Source: Collinsella sp. TM10-22 (GTDB taxonomy: Bacteria; Actinomycetota; Coriobacteriia; Coriobacteriales; Coriobacteriaceae). Taken from it: a DNA stretch of 64,000 nt. The stretch is taken from assembly GCF_003466125.1 (NCBI RefSeq), contig NZ_QSOC01000002.1, forward strand, positions 273,582-337,581, written 5' to 3'. The notes beneath the pieces were generated by a model, which worked only from the letters and a program-made list of their open reading frames with translations, had not been told where the DNA came from and searched no databases. Below, in pieces: positions 8,696 to 16,473 of the stretch (its first letter is position 1; every line of letters starts with the position of its first letter). The translations under genes were made by a program, and so were the position numbers.

Positions 8696-9828
8696 CAAGG
8701 TATAGATTCGACCAGATAGCCGAGAACAGCACCGCCAAGAAAAAACCCGAGGAAAGCGATCGCAACCGGTACGTTGGGCTGGAGCACCTTGATCCGGGCA
8801 CTCTTGAGGTGACCCGCTGGGGCGCCGAGGTTACTCCCAAGGGCGACAAACTGCTCATGAAGAAAGGCGATGTCCTGTTCGGCCGCCGAAGGGCCTATCA
8901 GAAGAAGGTCGGCATAGCACCCTTCGATGGCATCTTCTCGGCTCACGGGATGGTGCTGCGCCCGAAGGCCGATGTCGTCGATCCGATGTTCTTCCCGTTT
9001 TTCATCAGCTCCGACATGTTCCTTGACGAGGCAATACGGGTCTCTGTCGGCTCTCTTTCGCCGACGGCAAACTGGAAAGATCTCCGGACCTTGGAATTTG
9101 ACTTGCCCTCGCCGGGAAAACAACGCGAGCTTGCCGGCATCCTCTCGGAAGCCGAGAGCCTCAAGGGGCATTATCGTAAGCTGCTCACGACCTGCGACGA
9201 CGTCGTCAAATCACAATTTGTCGAAATATTTTCCAAGAAAGAGTTTCCACTGATTCCCCTCTCACAAGCATGCACGAAAATTACTGATGGCACCCATAAA
9301 ACGCCCCAATATCAAGAAGCTGGAATTGCATTCATTTCTGCGAAGAATGTCACATCAGATGGCAAGCTAGATTTCAGCGACATCAAGCATATAAGCACGG
9401 ATGAATATGAGTCCATTCAAAAACGTTGTGAAACCCAAATCGGCGATGTGCTTCTTACAAAAAGTGGATCACTTGGTATGCCGGCTATTGTCGATGTCGA
9501 TTTTCCAATCGGTCTATTCGAAAGTCTCGCTGTCCTCAAATACCGTCGCGACATTCTTGATGGAGTATTCCTACGAGAACAACTAAAAAGCGCAGGAGTG
9601 CAGGACCAATTTACAGGCGGCGTTAAGGGGATTGCTGTAAAACACCTCCATCTAAACGTAATTGGAAGGACGAGCATTATAGTTCCCCCGCTCGAACTCC
9701 AGGAGGAGTTCACCGACTTCGTGCTTCAGGTCGACAAATCGAAATTTGCCGTACAAAAGGCACTCGATGAGCTAAACGCCACGACGAAGAAAATCTTGAA
9801 CCAAGAGTTAGGACTCGGAGATGTTTAA
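8692..9828 (+). CDS. hsdS: Type I restriction-modification specificity subunit S (expressed)
   Basis: This 378-residue subunit has two target-recognition domains, each followed by a conserved helical segment (KSQF near residue 175, DKSKF near residue 350). The first domain is paralogous to the half-length gene just upstream. The second can be matched in layout, not in sequence, to the silent cassette at 4537-5046. GGAGG lies 8 bp before ATG 8692. The inner site (9208-9224) and the outer site (9729-9747) bracket the second domain exactly as in the silent cassette. The gene overlaps hsdR by 8 bp. Confidence 0.94.
   Translation: MTRYRFDQIAENSTAKKKPEESDRNRYVGLEHLDPGTLEVTRWGAEVTPKGDKLLMKKGDVLFGRRRAYQKKVGIAPFDGIFSAHGMVLRPKADVVDPMFFPFFISSDMFLDEAIRVSVGSLSPTANWKDLRTLEFDLPSPGKQRELAGILSEAESLKGHYRKLLTTCDDVVKSQFVEIFSKKEFPLIPLSQACTKITDGTHKTPQYQEAGIAFISAKNVTSDGKLDFSDIKHISTDEYESIQKRCETQIGDVLLTKSGSLGMPAIVDVDFPIGLFESLAVLKYRRDILDGVFLREQLKSAGVQDQFTGGVKGIAVKHLHLNVIGRTSIIVPPLELQEEFTDFVLQVDKSKFAVQKALDELNATTKKILNQELGLGDV
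9193..9224 (+). repeat. Inner site in expressed hsdS
   Basis: 9193-9222 is the direct-repeat partner of 8645-8674, and 9208-9224 is the exact inverted partner of 5047-5063. Confidence 0.88.
9729..9747 (-). repeat. Outer inverted site, right copy
   Basis: It is the exact 19-bp inverted partner of 4518-4536 and encodes VDKSKF at the end of the second recognition domain. Confidence 0.85.
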
Positions 9829-12733
9829 CGAGGACAACACCATCGAGCAAATGAGCGTCGAGGCGCTTGCCAGCCTTGGCTGGAGATACGTGGCTGCCGA
9901 AGACCTCCCGCGCCGCCATGCCGACGTCATGGTCGAGCCCATGGTCAAGGACGCCCTCATCAGGCTTAACCCGGAGATCGCAGAAGACCCCGATCGCGCC
10001 GACGAGATCATCTACCGACTCAGGGCCCTCATTCAGTCCACAAGTCCGCAGAACCTGGTCTCCACCAACGAGCGGTTCAAAAAGCTCGTCATCGAGGAGA
10101 ACTCATTCCCCTACGGCAAAGACGGCCGCATGGTCCCCATCCGCTTCTTTGGCACGGCGGCGGACGGCGATCTTGACAAAAACGAGTACATCGTCACCAA
10201 CCAGTGGGTCTACCCCCAGGAGCAGGGCGGCAAGCGCCTCGACCTCGTCCTTCTTGTCAATGGATTTCCGCTCGTCATCGGCGAGTTCAAGACGCCGGTG
10301 CGCGATTCGATAACCTGGCTCGACGGCGCTGGCGACATCGCTAAATATGAGAAGAGCATCCCGCAGATGTTCGTCTGTAGCGCCATCAACTTCGCCAGCG
10401 AAGGAAAAAGCTATCGCTACGGGTCGGTGAACATGCCTCCCGAGATGTGGGGACCCTGGCATGAGGGCGACAAGAAGAGCGAGGGCACACTTGCCGACGT
10501 CAAGAGAAGCATGGCGTCCATGCTAACCCCCACGAACGTCATGGACATCTTCCAGTTCTTCACGCTCTTCGCCACCGACAAGAAGCATCGACGCATCAAG
10601 CTGATCTGTCGCTACCAACAGTTCGAGGGCGCGAACCTCATCGTGGACCGCGTCCGCGCAGGATACCCGAAGCGTGGCCTCATTTGGCATTTCCAGGGCT
10701 CAGGAAAGTCACTGCTCATGGTATTCGCCGCCCAGAAGCTGCGCATGGTCCCCGAACTCAAGAACCCGACCGTCGTCATCGTGGATGACCGAATCGACCT
10801 CGAGACCCAGATCACGGGGACCTTCAACGCATCCGATATCCCCAACCTCGCAAGCGCCGGCAGCAAGGAGGAGCTTGAGTCCTTCTTCAAGCAGGACATG
10901 AGAAAGATCCTCATCACCACCATCTTCAAATTCAGCGAGGTTGCGGGGACGCTCAACGAGCGCGAGAACATCATCCTCATGGTCGACGAGGCGCACCGCA
11001 CCCAAGAGGGCGACCTCGGCGAGAAGATGCGACTCGCCTTGCCAAACGCCTTCTTCTTCGGCTTGACCGGCACGCCCATCAACCGAACCGACAAGAACAC
11101 GTTCCACACCTTCGGTGCCAAAGAGGACAAGTCCGGCTACATGAGCCGCTATTCCTTCGCCGACTCCATCCGCGACCACGCCACATTGCCGCTCCATTTT
11201 GAAACCGTTCCCGTCGAGCTCCACGTCAACCAAGAGGTCGTGAACGCCGCCTTTGACGAAATGACCCGAGACCTCAGCAAAGAGGACAAGGCGGAACTCA
11301 CCAGGCGCGTCAAGATCGAGTCCGTCATGAAGGCCCCCGACCGCATCCACAAGGTATGCGAGCACATCGCCAGGCACTTCAAGTCAAAGGTTGAGCCCGA
11401 CGGCTTCAAGGCGCAGGTAGTCTGCTACGACCGAGAGTGCTGCCTGCTATATAAGGAGGAGCTCGACAAGCTCCTGGGCACTGATGCAGTCACCATCGTC
11501 ATGGACACGAACAACGACAAGGAAGACCGCTACAAGGCATACCGTCGAGATCGCGATGCCGAGGAAAAGCTCCTTGACCGTTTCCGCGACCCGGACGATC
11601 CGCTCAAGATTCTCATCGTCACTGCAAAGCTGCTCACGGGGTTCGATGCGCCCATCCTGCAAACTCAGTACCTTGACAAGCCCTTGCGCGACCACACGCT
11701 GTTGCAGGCAATCTGTCGAACCAACCGCGTCTACAACGACAAGAAGACATTCGGTCTCATTGTCGACTATATCGGCCTCTTCGACAACGTCGCCAAGTCT
11801 CTGCACTTCGACGAGGCCGAGGTGCAGAAGGTTATAACCAACATCGACGAGGTAAAGGCCGAGCTACCCGGGCTTATGCATTGCTGTCTTGAGTACTTCT
11901 CAACGGTCAGAGACCGCCGCAGCGCGGATTGGGAGTCCCTTCTCGAAGCTCAACAATGCCTGCCAACGACAAAGGTGAAAGACCAGTTTGGGGCCGACTT
12001 CTCGGTCTTGAACAGAGCGTGGGAAGCCCTTTCGCCCGACCCATGTCTCAATCCCTACAAGCCCGATTTCATCTGGCTCTCGCAGGTCTACGATTCCGTG
12101 AGACCGGTAGACAATCGCGGGAAGCTCATCTGGGCAACGCTCGGGCCCAAGACAATCGAGCTCGTGCACGAGAACATCACCGTCGAGAAAGTCCGAGACG
12201 ATGACGACATCCTTGAACTCGACGAGGACATGATCGAGCACTTCATCAACGACAAGAGCAATACCGAGAAGATCACGCGTAAGCTGGAGATAGATCTCGT
12301 CGCCCGAATCCGCAGGCACGATAAGAATGGCAAGTTCCAGAAGCTCGGCGAGCGCCTGGAGGACCTGAGGGAACGTCACGAGCAAGGTCTCATCAACAGC
12401 GTCGAGTTCCTCAAGATGCTCATCGACCTCGCCAGAGAGGCTCGAGCGGCCGAAAAGGAAGTCGTGCCCGAAGAAGAGGAGGACAAGGGCAAGGCGGCCC
12501 TCACAGAACTCTTCAATGGTGTAAAGAACGGGGACACGCCAATCATCGTCGAGAACATCGTCGGCGACATCGACGAAATCGTTAAGATCACCCGATTCGA
12601 CGGTTGGCAGGCAACCACAGCAGGCGTCAAAGAGGTCAAGAAGCAGCTACGCGCCATTCTTTGGATGCGCTACAAGCTCAAAGACCAGGCTCTTTTTGAT
12701 AAGGCGTATTCGTATATTGAACTCTACTATTAG
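9821..12733 (+). CDS. hsdR: Type I restriction endonuclease subunit R
   Basis: This 970-residue restriction and translocation subunit carries the nuclease core at Asp141 and E155-F-K157 (PD-(D/E)XK pattern in the N-terminal domain). Helicase motif I GSGKS is at residues 293-297, motif II DEAH at 389-392, and LTGTP follows as motif III. An acidic, helical C-terminal part would contact the methyltransferase. It overlaps the hsdS stop, so it depends on the operon promoter 4.7 kb upstream. If that segment inverts, hsdR would lose this promoter. Confidence 0.95.
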   Translation: MFNEDNTIEQMSVEALASLGWRYVAAEDLPRRHADVMVEPMVKDALIRLNPEIAEDPDRADEIIYRLRALIQSTSPQNLVSTNERFKKLVIEENSFPYGKDGRMVPIRFFGTAADGDLDKNEYIVTNQWVYPQEQGGKRLDLVLLVNGFPLVIGEFKTPVRDSITWLDGAGDIAKYEKSIPQMFVCSAINFASEGKSYRYGSVNMPPEMWGPWHEGDKKSEGTLADVKRSMASMLTPTNVMDIFQFFTLFATDKKHRRIKLICRYQQFEGANLIVDRVRAGYPKRGLIWHFQGSGKSLLMVFAAQKLRMVPELKNPTVVIVDDRIDLETQITGTFNASDIPNLASAGSKEELESFFKQDMRKILITTIFKFSEVAGTLNERENIILMVDEAHRTQEGDLGEKMRLALPNAFFFGLTGTPINRTDKNTFHTFGAKEDKSGYMSRYSFADSIRDHATLPLHFETVPVELHVNQEVVNAAFDEMTRDLSKEDKAELTRRVKIESVMKAPDRIHKVCEHIARHFKSKVEPDGFKAQVVCYDRECCLLYKEELDKLLGTDAVTIVMDTNNDKEDRYKAYRRDRDAEEKLLDRFRDPDDPLKILIVTAKLLTGFDAPILQTQYLDKPLRDHTLLQAICRTNRVYNDKKTFGLIVDYIGLFDNVAKSLHFDEAEVQKVITNIDEVKAELPGLMHCCLEYFSTVRDRRSADWESLLEAQQCLPTTKVKDQFGADFSVLNRAWEALSPDPCLNPYKPDFIWLSQVYDSVRPVDNRGKLIWATLGPKTIELVHENITVEKVRDDDDILELDEDMIEHFINDKSNTEKITRKLEIDLVARIRRHDKNGKFQKLGERLEDLRERHEQGLINSVEFLKMLIDLAREARAAEKEVVPEEEEDKGKAALTELFNGVKNGDTPIIVENIVGDIDEIVKITRFDGWQATTAGVKEVKKQLRAILWMRYKLKDQALFDKAYSYIELYY

Positions 12734-12757
12734 GCAACAGAAGACAGGTCTCTAGGA

Positions 12758-12794
12758 ACGCTCCGCATCAACCATTTCATCGGATGCGGAGCGT
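12758..12794 (+). terminator. Probable hsdR terminator hairpin
   Basis: Perfect 12-bp arms (12758-12769, 12783-12794) with a 13-base loop follow the hsdR stop. The T-tract is weak (CCCAATTTG). Confidence 0.55.
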
Positions 12795-12957
12795 CCCAAT
12801 TTGAACGAGCAACGTCTTGCGACGGGTGAACACTGCAACCCCAATGGCCCGCTAACCCTTTCATAATCTGGTGGTTAAGTCTTCACTAGAAGCCATCCAC
12901 ACTTTGTAGTTAATTGATTCCCTCTTCGCAGGCGAAAACGACAATGATGTCCGCACC

Positions 12958-13692
12958 CTACCTTCCCTCCGCCTTCAGCTTTAGCAGCAGGTCGCCCAGC
13001 TCGGTGCACTTGCTGGAAAGGCGCGTCTGGGGTCGTTCGCCCATCCCCCACCGCTGGCGGATCTCCTGGGCGCGCGGACTCACGCGGTAGTCCCCGCCCA
13101 TCACCTGCTTGAGCAGCTTGGCGGTCACGCGCGCATCGGCCAGGGCGCTGTGGGCGTGGCCCGTCGACTCGTCGAACTCGATGCCAAACCACGCTGCCGC
13201 GTCACTCAAAGAGACGCACCCGTGGCTGCCCACGTCCATGATCGAGGTGTAAAACGCCTGCAGGTCGGCCCAGTCCGTAGGAAATGCGGAAAGATGGATG
13301 TGCTTTGCCTGGCACTCGGTCATAAGCTGCCGGCGGTCCGCCCCACTCCAACAGACCACCTGGGCGGAGTAACGACCAATCCAATCGTTGAGCCTTTTGA
13401 TCACCACGTAGAGCGGATCGGCCATCGCTGTGTCCACGGCCGATATCCCAGTGAGCTCGCGGACGGGGAACGCAACGCCTTCGGTAAATTCCGTCTGCAC
13501 AAACTGCGAGAACTCGCCCATAATGTTGCCGTGGTAATCGAGCTTAACAGCGCCGACCTCGATAATTTCATTGCGCAGCCCACGGCGCTGGCGCTGCTTT
13601 GGCACCGGCGCAAACTCAAAGTCCAGCACGATCTGGCGCGCAAAGTTCGTCGTATCGATAGCCGAGATACCCAGCGTCTTTTCAGCTGACAC
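12958..13692 (-). CDS. DnaQ-like DEDDh 3'-5' exonuclease
   Basis: This 244-residue exonuclease-fold protein has Asp24-x-Glu26 (LDFEF) as ExoI, a central Asp in the ExoII region, and a HSALADA ExoIII motif (His...Asp) typical of DEDDh enzymes. It resembles the stand-alone inhibitor-of-killer/PolC-type exonuclease group that acts on RNA or DNA ends rather than a full polymerase epsilon. A GTG start with GGAGAAAGG upstream is used. It converges on hsdR and ends in a basic, helical tail. The substrate cannot be told from sequence. Confidence 0.85.
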   Translation of the reverse strand: MSAEKTLGISAIDTTNFARQIVLDFEFAPVPKQRQRRGLRNEIIEVGAVKLDYHGNIMGEFSQFVQTEFTEGVAFPVRELTGISAVDTAMADPLYVVIKRLNDWIGRYSAQVVCWSGADRRQLMTECQAKHIHLSAFPTDWADLQAFYTSIMDVGSHGCVSLSDAAAWFGIEFDESTGHAHSALADARVTAKLLKQVMGGDYRVSPRAQEIRQRWGMGERPQTRLSSKCTELGDLLLKLKAEGR

Positions 13693-14050
13693 GGTTATGG
13701 CCTTTCTCCGTCAACTGCCGCTTGCTACATAGGCGGCTGCATTGCCGTAAGGATAGGCGCCCGCGCGGACATGAAAGCGGGACGCAATACCATGCTCCGG
13801 TCGCACGCCATGCAGACCGCCCCAAGAGAGTCGCCCGCTCTATTCAAATGCATGAAAAAGATTTAGGCCCGGTGACTTGAATCAGCGGTCATCCCGAGCC
13901 CATCAATATGCAGTGTACCTACAGAGGGCTGGTTAATCAAACGGGCTTTCGGTGACGAAGACCTGCGCGTCTATCCCCAATCGCCCAGCGTCGTCTTCTG
14001 CCGCCCTTACGAAAGGCTGCTATTCGAGGGAATCACGTTGCTGTTATTAT
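13693..14050. other. Intergenic region, no gene seen
   Basis: I see no ORF with a ribosome binding site and no RNA gene here. Confidence 0.5.
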
Positions 14051-14064
14051 CGAACATATATTCG
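14051..14064. promoter_or_regulatory. LexA-like SOS box
   Basis: CGAACATATATTCG differs at one position from the palindromic Gram-positive SOS consensus GAAC-N4-GTTC. It lies about 20 bp before a possible -10 (TAGAAT, 14085-14090) and 90 bp before the small hydrophobic ORF. Confidence 0.5.
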
Positions 14065-14154
14065 TATTTATGACCGCGCTTTGATAGAATGGCAGTTGTT
14101 GACGGCAGTTCCATGTGCCGGGCAGCGCCCTCCATGCGACGGGAGGTGATGCCC

Positions 14155-14280
14155 ATGACCGATCTGATTGATTTCGTGAAGCTCCTGACCGCTTTGGTCT
14201 CGCTCCTCACGGCGCTTATCGGACTTTCCGAGGCACTTAAGCAGCGTACGAAGCAAAAGAAGAGGGGTCGACGCCGTTAA
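14155..14280 (+). CDS. Small hydrophobic basic-tailed peptide, type I toxin-like
   Basis: This 41-residue peptide has a strong ribosome binding site (GGGAGG, 8 bp spacing). Residues 4-25 form one hydrophobic helix (Leu/Val/Ala/Ile), and the tail has about 11 Lys/Arg. This plan (short membrane helix plus cationic tail, structured 3' untranslated region, SOS-like operator) is that of type I toxins such as TisB, but there is no family match I can name. The 3' half is repeated at 16317-16462. An antisense RNA is not identified. Alternatives are a membrane-modulating peptide or a remnant. Confidence 0.5.
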   Translation: MTDLIDFVKLLTALVSLLTALIGLSEALKQRTKQKKRGRRR

Positions 14281-14357
14281 GGCATTGACCCCTTGAACTA
14301 AGTAACGGCGCTGCCCAGCTATCACCCTTGGGCTGCCGTCGACTTTATTCTACCCAC
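14213..14357 (+). repeat. About 145-bp direct repeat, copy A
   Basis: It covers the 3' half of the small ORF and its 3' region, with inverted pairs (AGGGGTC...GACCCCT; GCCCA...TGGGC followed by TCGACTTTATT) that could be terminator stems. It is closely similar, judged by eye, to 16317-16462. Confidence 0.8.
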
Positions 14358-14440
14358 GGTTGCCAGGTTTAACAAATGAATTTTCAGTAATGGAGCCTCG
14401 GAGCCCGCTCGCTCAACCACCTGGCCATCGGATTAGCCGG

Positions 14441-14750
14441 ATTCTGGGACACGCCTTCCGTCCCAGGCCTCTACCGGAAAATGCGTCCCACCCTGAGGCT
14501 CGATTCCGGGACACGGTTTCCGTTTGAAGCCCCGATGGGAAAGCGTGTCCCGTTCCGAGAGCTCATTCCTGGATGCAGTTTCCGCTAGAGATGCCACCGG
14601 GAAAGCGTATCCCGTTTTGGAGCCAAATTCCGGGTCGTAGTTTCCGCCTGAGGGCCGATCCGGAAACGGCATCCCATTCTGAAGCCGAAATCTGGGACAC
14701 GCTTTCCGCCAAGGGTTGCAAAAGGAAAGCGCATCCCATTCCGAGCATCA
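14441..14750. repeat. Five tandem 62-bp palindromic repeats
   Basis: Units start at 14441, 14503, 14565, 14627 and 14689, exactly 62 bp apart. Each begins ATTCCGGGACACG-like, then TTTCCG, a variable 14-20 bp loop, and the complementary GGAAAGCGTGTCCC-like arm. Every unit can therefore fold into a hairpin. Arms vary between units, sometimes on both sides. It lies 17 bp beyond the stop of the next ATPase gene. Confidence 0.85.
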
Positions 14751-14767
14751 CATCAGAGCGCGCTTGG

Positions 14768-16159
14768 TTATCTCCGCTCGCACATCTCGGCAAACGAAAT
14801 CAGCTTGGTATCTCCCCTGCTCTTCGCAGCTTCCTGACATCCTTGCGTAAAGCCACGCTTCGAGAAGATCACGTAGCTTTTTTGCTGCCGCCTAAAGAGC
14901 TCGCTTCGATGCACGAGCTTTTGCAGCACGTCTTCGCCCACCGGCTCATTGCGCCATTTGCATTCCGCAAACAGCACAGCGCCATCACCATCATCAACAA
15001 TCAAGTCGATTTCTTCCTGCGTATGCGTGCGATTATCCGTCCCCCACCAGCGTCCAACGGTCGCAGGGACCACGTCGAGCTGGCCCGCCCGCGCAAGTTC
15101 GTACACGTACTGCCTGCATATAAGCTCAAAGACCGTGCCCATGTAATCCGATAAGTACGGCTCAATGCGCTTGTACGCCATCTCGGCCATATCGTTTTGA
15201 ATCAGCCCGATGTTCTGCGGCACAAACTTGTACCAGAACCTAAACATCTGGTCGCTCAGCAGATACACGGCTCGCTTATTGCTCGTCTCGTTTAGGGGCA
15301 GCTCGCGCTCGACAATTCCAAGCGACGCCAGCTTATCCACATAGCTCTTTACATTGCTTGCAGGAATTCCCGTAGAGCTCGCAACCTCCGAGATTCTCGA
15401 GCGCCCCTGAGCAATTGCTTGCACGATCGCATCATACTGCTCGGGATTACGGCACTCTTGCAAAAGCAAGTTGCTCGGCTCCTCAAAGAGATAGCCCGTA
15501 GGGGTAAGGAATAGACGTCTGATGTTGTCCTTGAGCGATGCGGCGGAATCGACTTTCTCGATATACGCGGGAATGCCGCCCGTCATGCCATAGCAAACCG
15601 CAGCGTCTTCGCGATCCATGTCGTGCCACAGGCCGAGGGTCGTCGTAAAATCGAGCGGCATGATCTTAAACTGGGCCGTACGCCTACCGTATAGTGGGCT
15701 CTCGTAGCCCAACACCTGTTCCTCCATAAACGAAAGAGACGAGCCGCATAGAATCAGCATGAGCTTGGTCTCTTTGTACAAGTGATCGATCTTGTCTTGC
15801 AGCAACGAGCTAATCTCGGGATTTGATTGAGCGAGATAGGGATACTCGTCAATCACGACAATCAAACGTTCCGCGCGGGCCATGGTGGCTAACGCATCGA
15901 ATGCCTCGTCAAAACTACGAAACGACACACCCGCAGCACCAACCGAGCCCGCAAGTATCGCCTGGCTAAAGCCGTGCAGGTTTGCCTCTGCGTTAGTACG
16001 ACGAGCTTGAAAGTAAATAGCCTTCTTGCCTTGGATGAACTCTGTGATAAGACGCGTTTTACCCACACGACGACGGCCGTAAATCACAGGCATCTCAAAG
16101 GAGCCCGTGCCATACAGTCGATTGAGCTCGGACATTTCCGCTGTTCTTCCGATAAACAT
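14768..16159 (-). CDS. AAA ATPase with C-terminal nuclease-like domain (DUF234 type)
   Basis: This 463-residue protein has Walker A GRRRVGKT at residues 28-35 and Walker B LIVVIDEYPYL near residue 100. A winged-helix-like region follows (SRISEVASSTGIPASNVKSYVDKL). The C-terminal segment EEIDLIVDDGDGAVLFAECKW fits a PD-(D/E)XK core. It belongs to the archaeal-type ATPase group often found alone in accessory DNA; a cellular role is not established. AGGGAGG precedes ATG 16159. A perfect 25-bp palindrome lies 15 bp upstream. The last residues (SRGDTKLISFAE) recur in the TetR protein next door. Confidence 0.85.
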   Translation of the reverse strand: MFIGRTAEMSELNRLYGTGSFEMPVIYGRRRVGKTRLITEFIQGKKAIYFQARRTNAEANLHGFSQAILAGSVGAAGVSFRSFDEAFDALATMARAERLIVVIDEYPYLAQSNPEISSLLQDKIDHLYKETKLMLILCGSSLSFMEEQVLGYESPLYGRRTAQFKIMPLDFTTTLGLWHDMDREDAAVCYGMTGGIPAYIEKVDSAASLKDNIRRLFLTPTGYLFEEPSNLLLQECRNPEQYDAIVQAIAQGRSRISEVASSTGIPASNVKSYVDKLASLGIVERELPLNETSNKRAVYLLSDQMFRFWYKFVPQNIGLIQNDMAEMAYKRIEPYLSDYMGTVFELICRQYVYELARAGQLDVVPATVGRWWGTDNRTHTQEEIDLIVDDGDGAVLFAECKWRNEPVGEDVLQKLVHRSELFRRQQKSYVIFSKRGFTQGCQEAAKSRGDTKLISFAEMCERR

Positions 16160-16174
16160 AGGGCCTCCCTTCCT

Positions 16175-16230
16175 TTACGTTATAGCTAACTATATTATAC
16201 CTTCCTATAATATAGTTAGCTATAACGTAA
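16175..16230. promoter_or_regulatory. Perfect 25-bp inverted repeat upstream of ATPase
   Basis: Arms 16175-16199 and 16206-16230 are perfectly complementary around a six-base loop. The arms are AT-rich (GTTATAGCTAAC core) in a GC-rich genome and lie beside the ATPase ribosome binding site, so an operator or a structured leader is likely. Confidence 0.8.
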
Positions 16231-16247
16231 TATGGCAATCGGCACGC

Positions 16248-16385
16248 ATGCGAAAGAGGCGGCGCCCCGCCACACGTGGAATGTCCCGGAAGCACCGGGG
16301 CAAATCCGCCCTACGAGCGCTTGTCGGACTTTCCAAGGCACTCAAGCAGCGTTCGAAGAAAAAGAAGAGGGGTCGACGCCGTTAA
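16248..16385 (+). pseudogene. Remnant of the small basic-tailed peptide gene
   Basis: The last 23 codons (LVGLSKALKQRSKKKKRGRRR) match the C-terminal half of the 41-residue peptide at 14155. The hydrophobic helix is replaced by an Arg/Lys-rich, non-hydrophobic N-terminus, and there is no ribosome binding site. It therefore looks like a truncated second copy. Confidence 0.6.
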
Positions 16386-16462
16386 GGCATTGACCCCTTG
16401 ATCTAAGTAACGGCGTCGCCCAGCTTTCCACCACTTGGGCTGCCGTCGACCTTATTTTACCC
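16317..16462 (+). repeat. About 145-bp direct repeat, copy B
   Basis: It is the second copy of 14213-14357, including the hairpins and the T-rich end. Copies A and B flank the 62-bp array and the ATPase gene. Confidence 0.8.
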
Positions 16463-16473
16463 GCGGCACTAAT

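Noticed and set aside
14441..14750. 62-bp repeat array as a CRISPR
   Set aside because: Repeats are themselves palindromic and degenerate with no regular unique spacers, and no cas genes are near.
14573..15154. 193-codon plus-strand ORF over the repeat array and ATPase end
   Set aside because: It runs through the palindromic repeats and antisense to the ATPase; no ribosome binding site.
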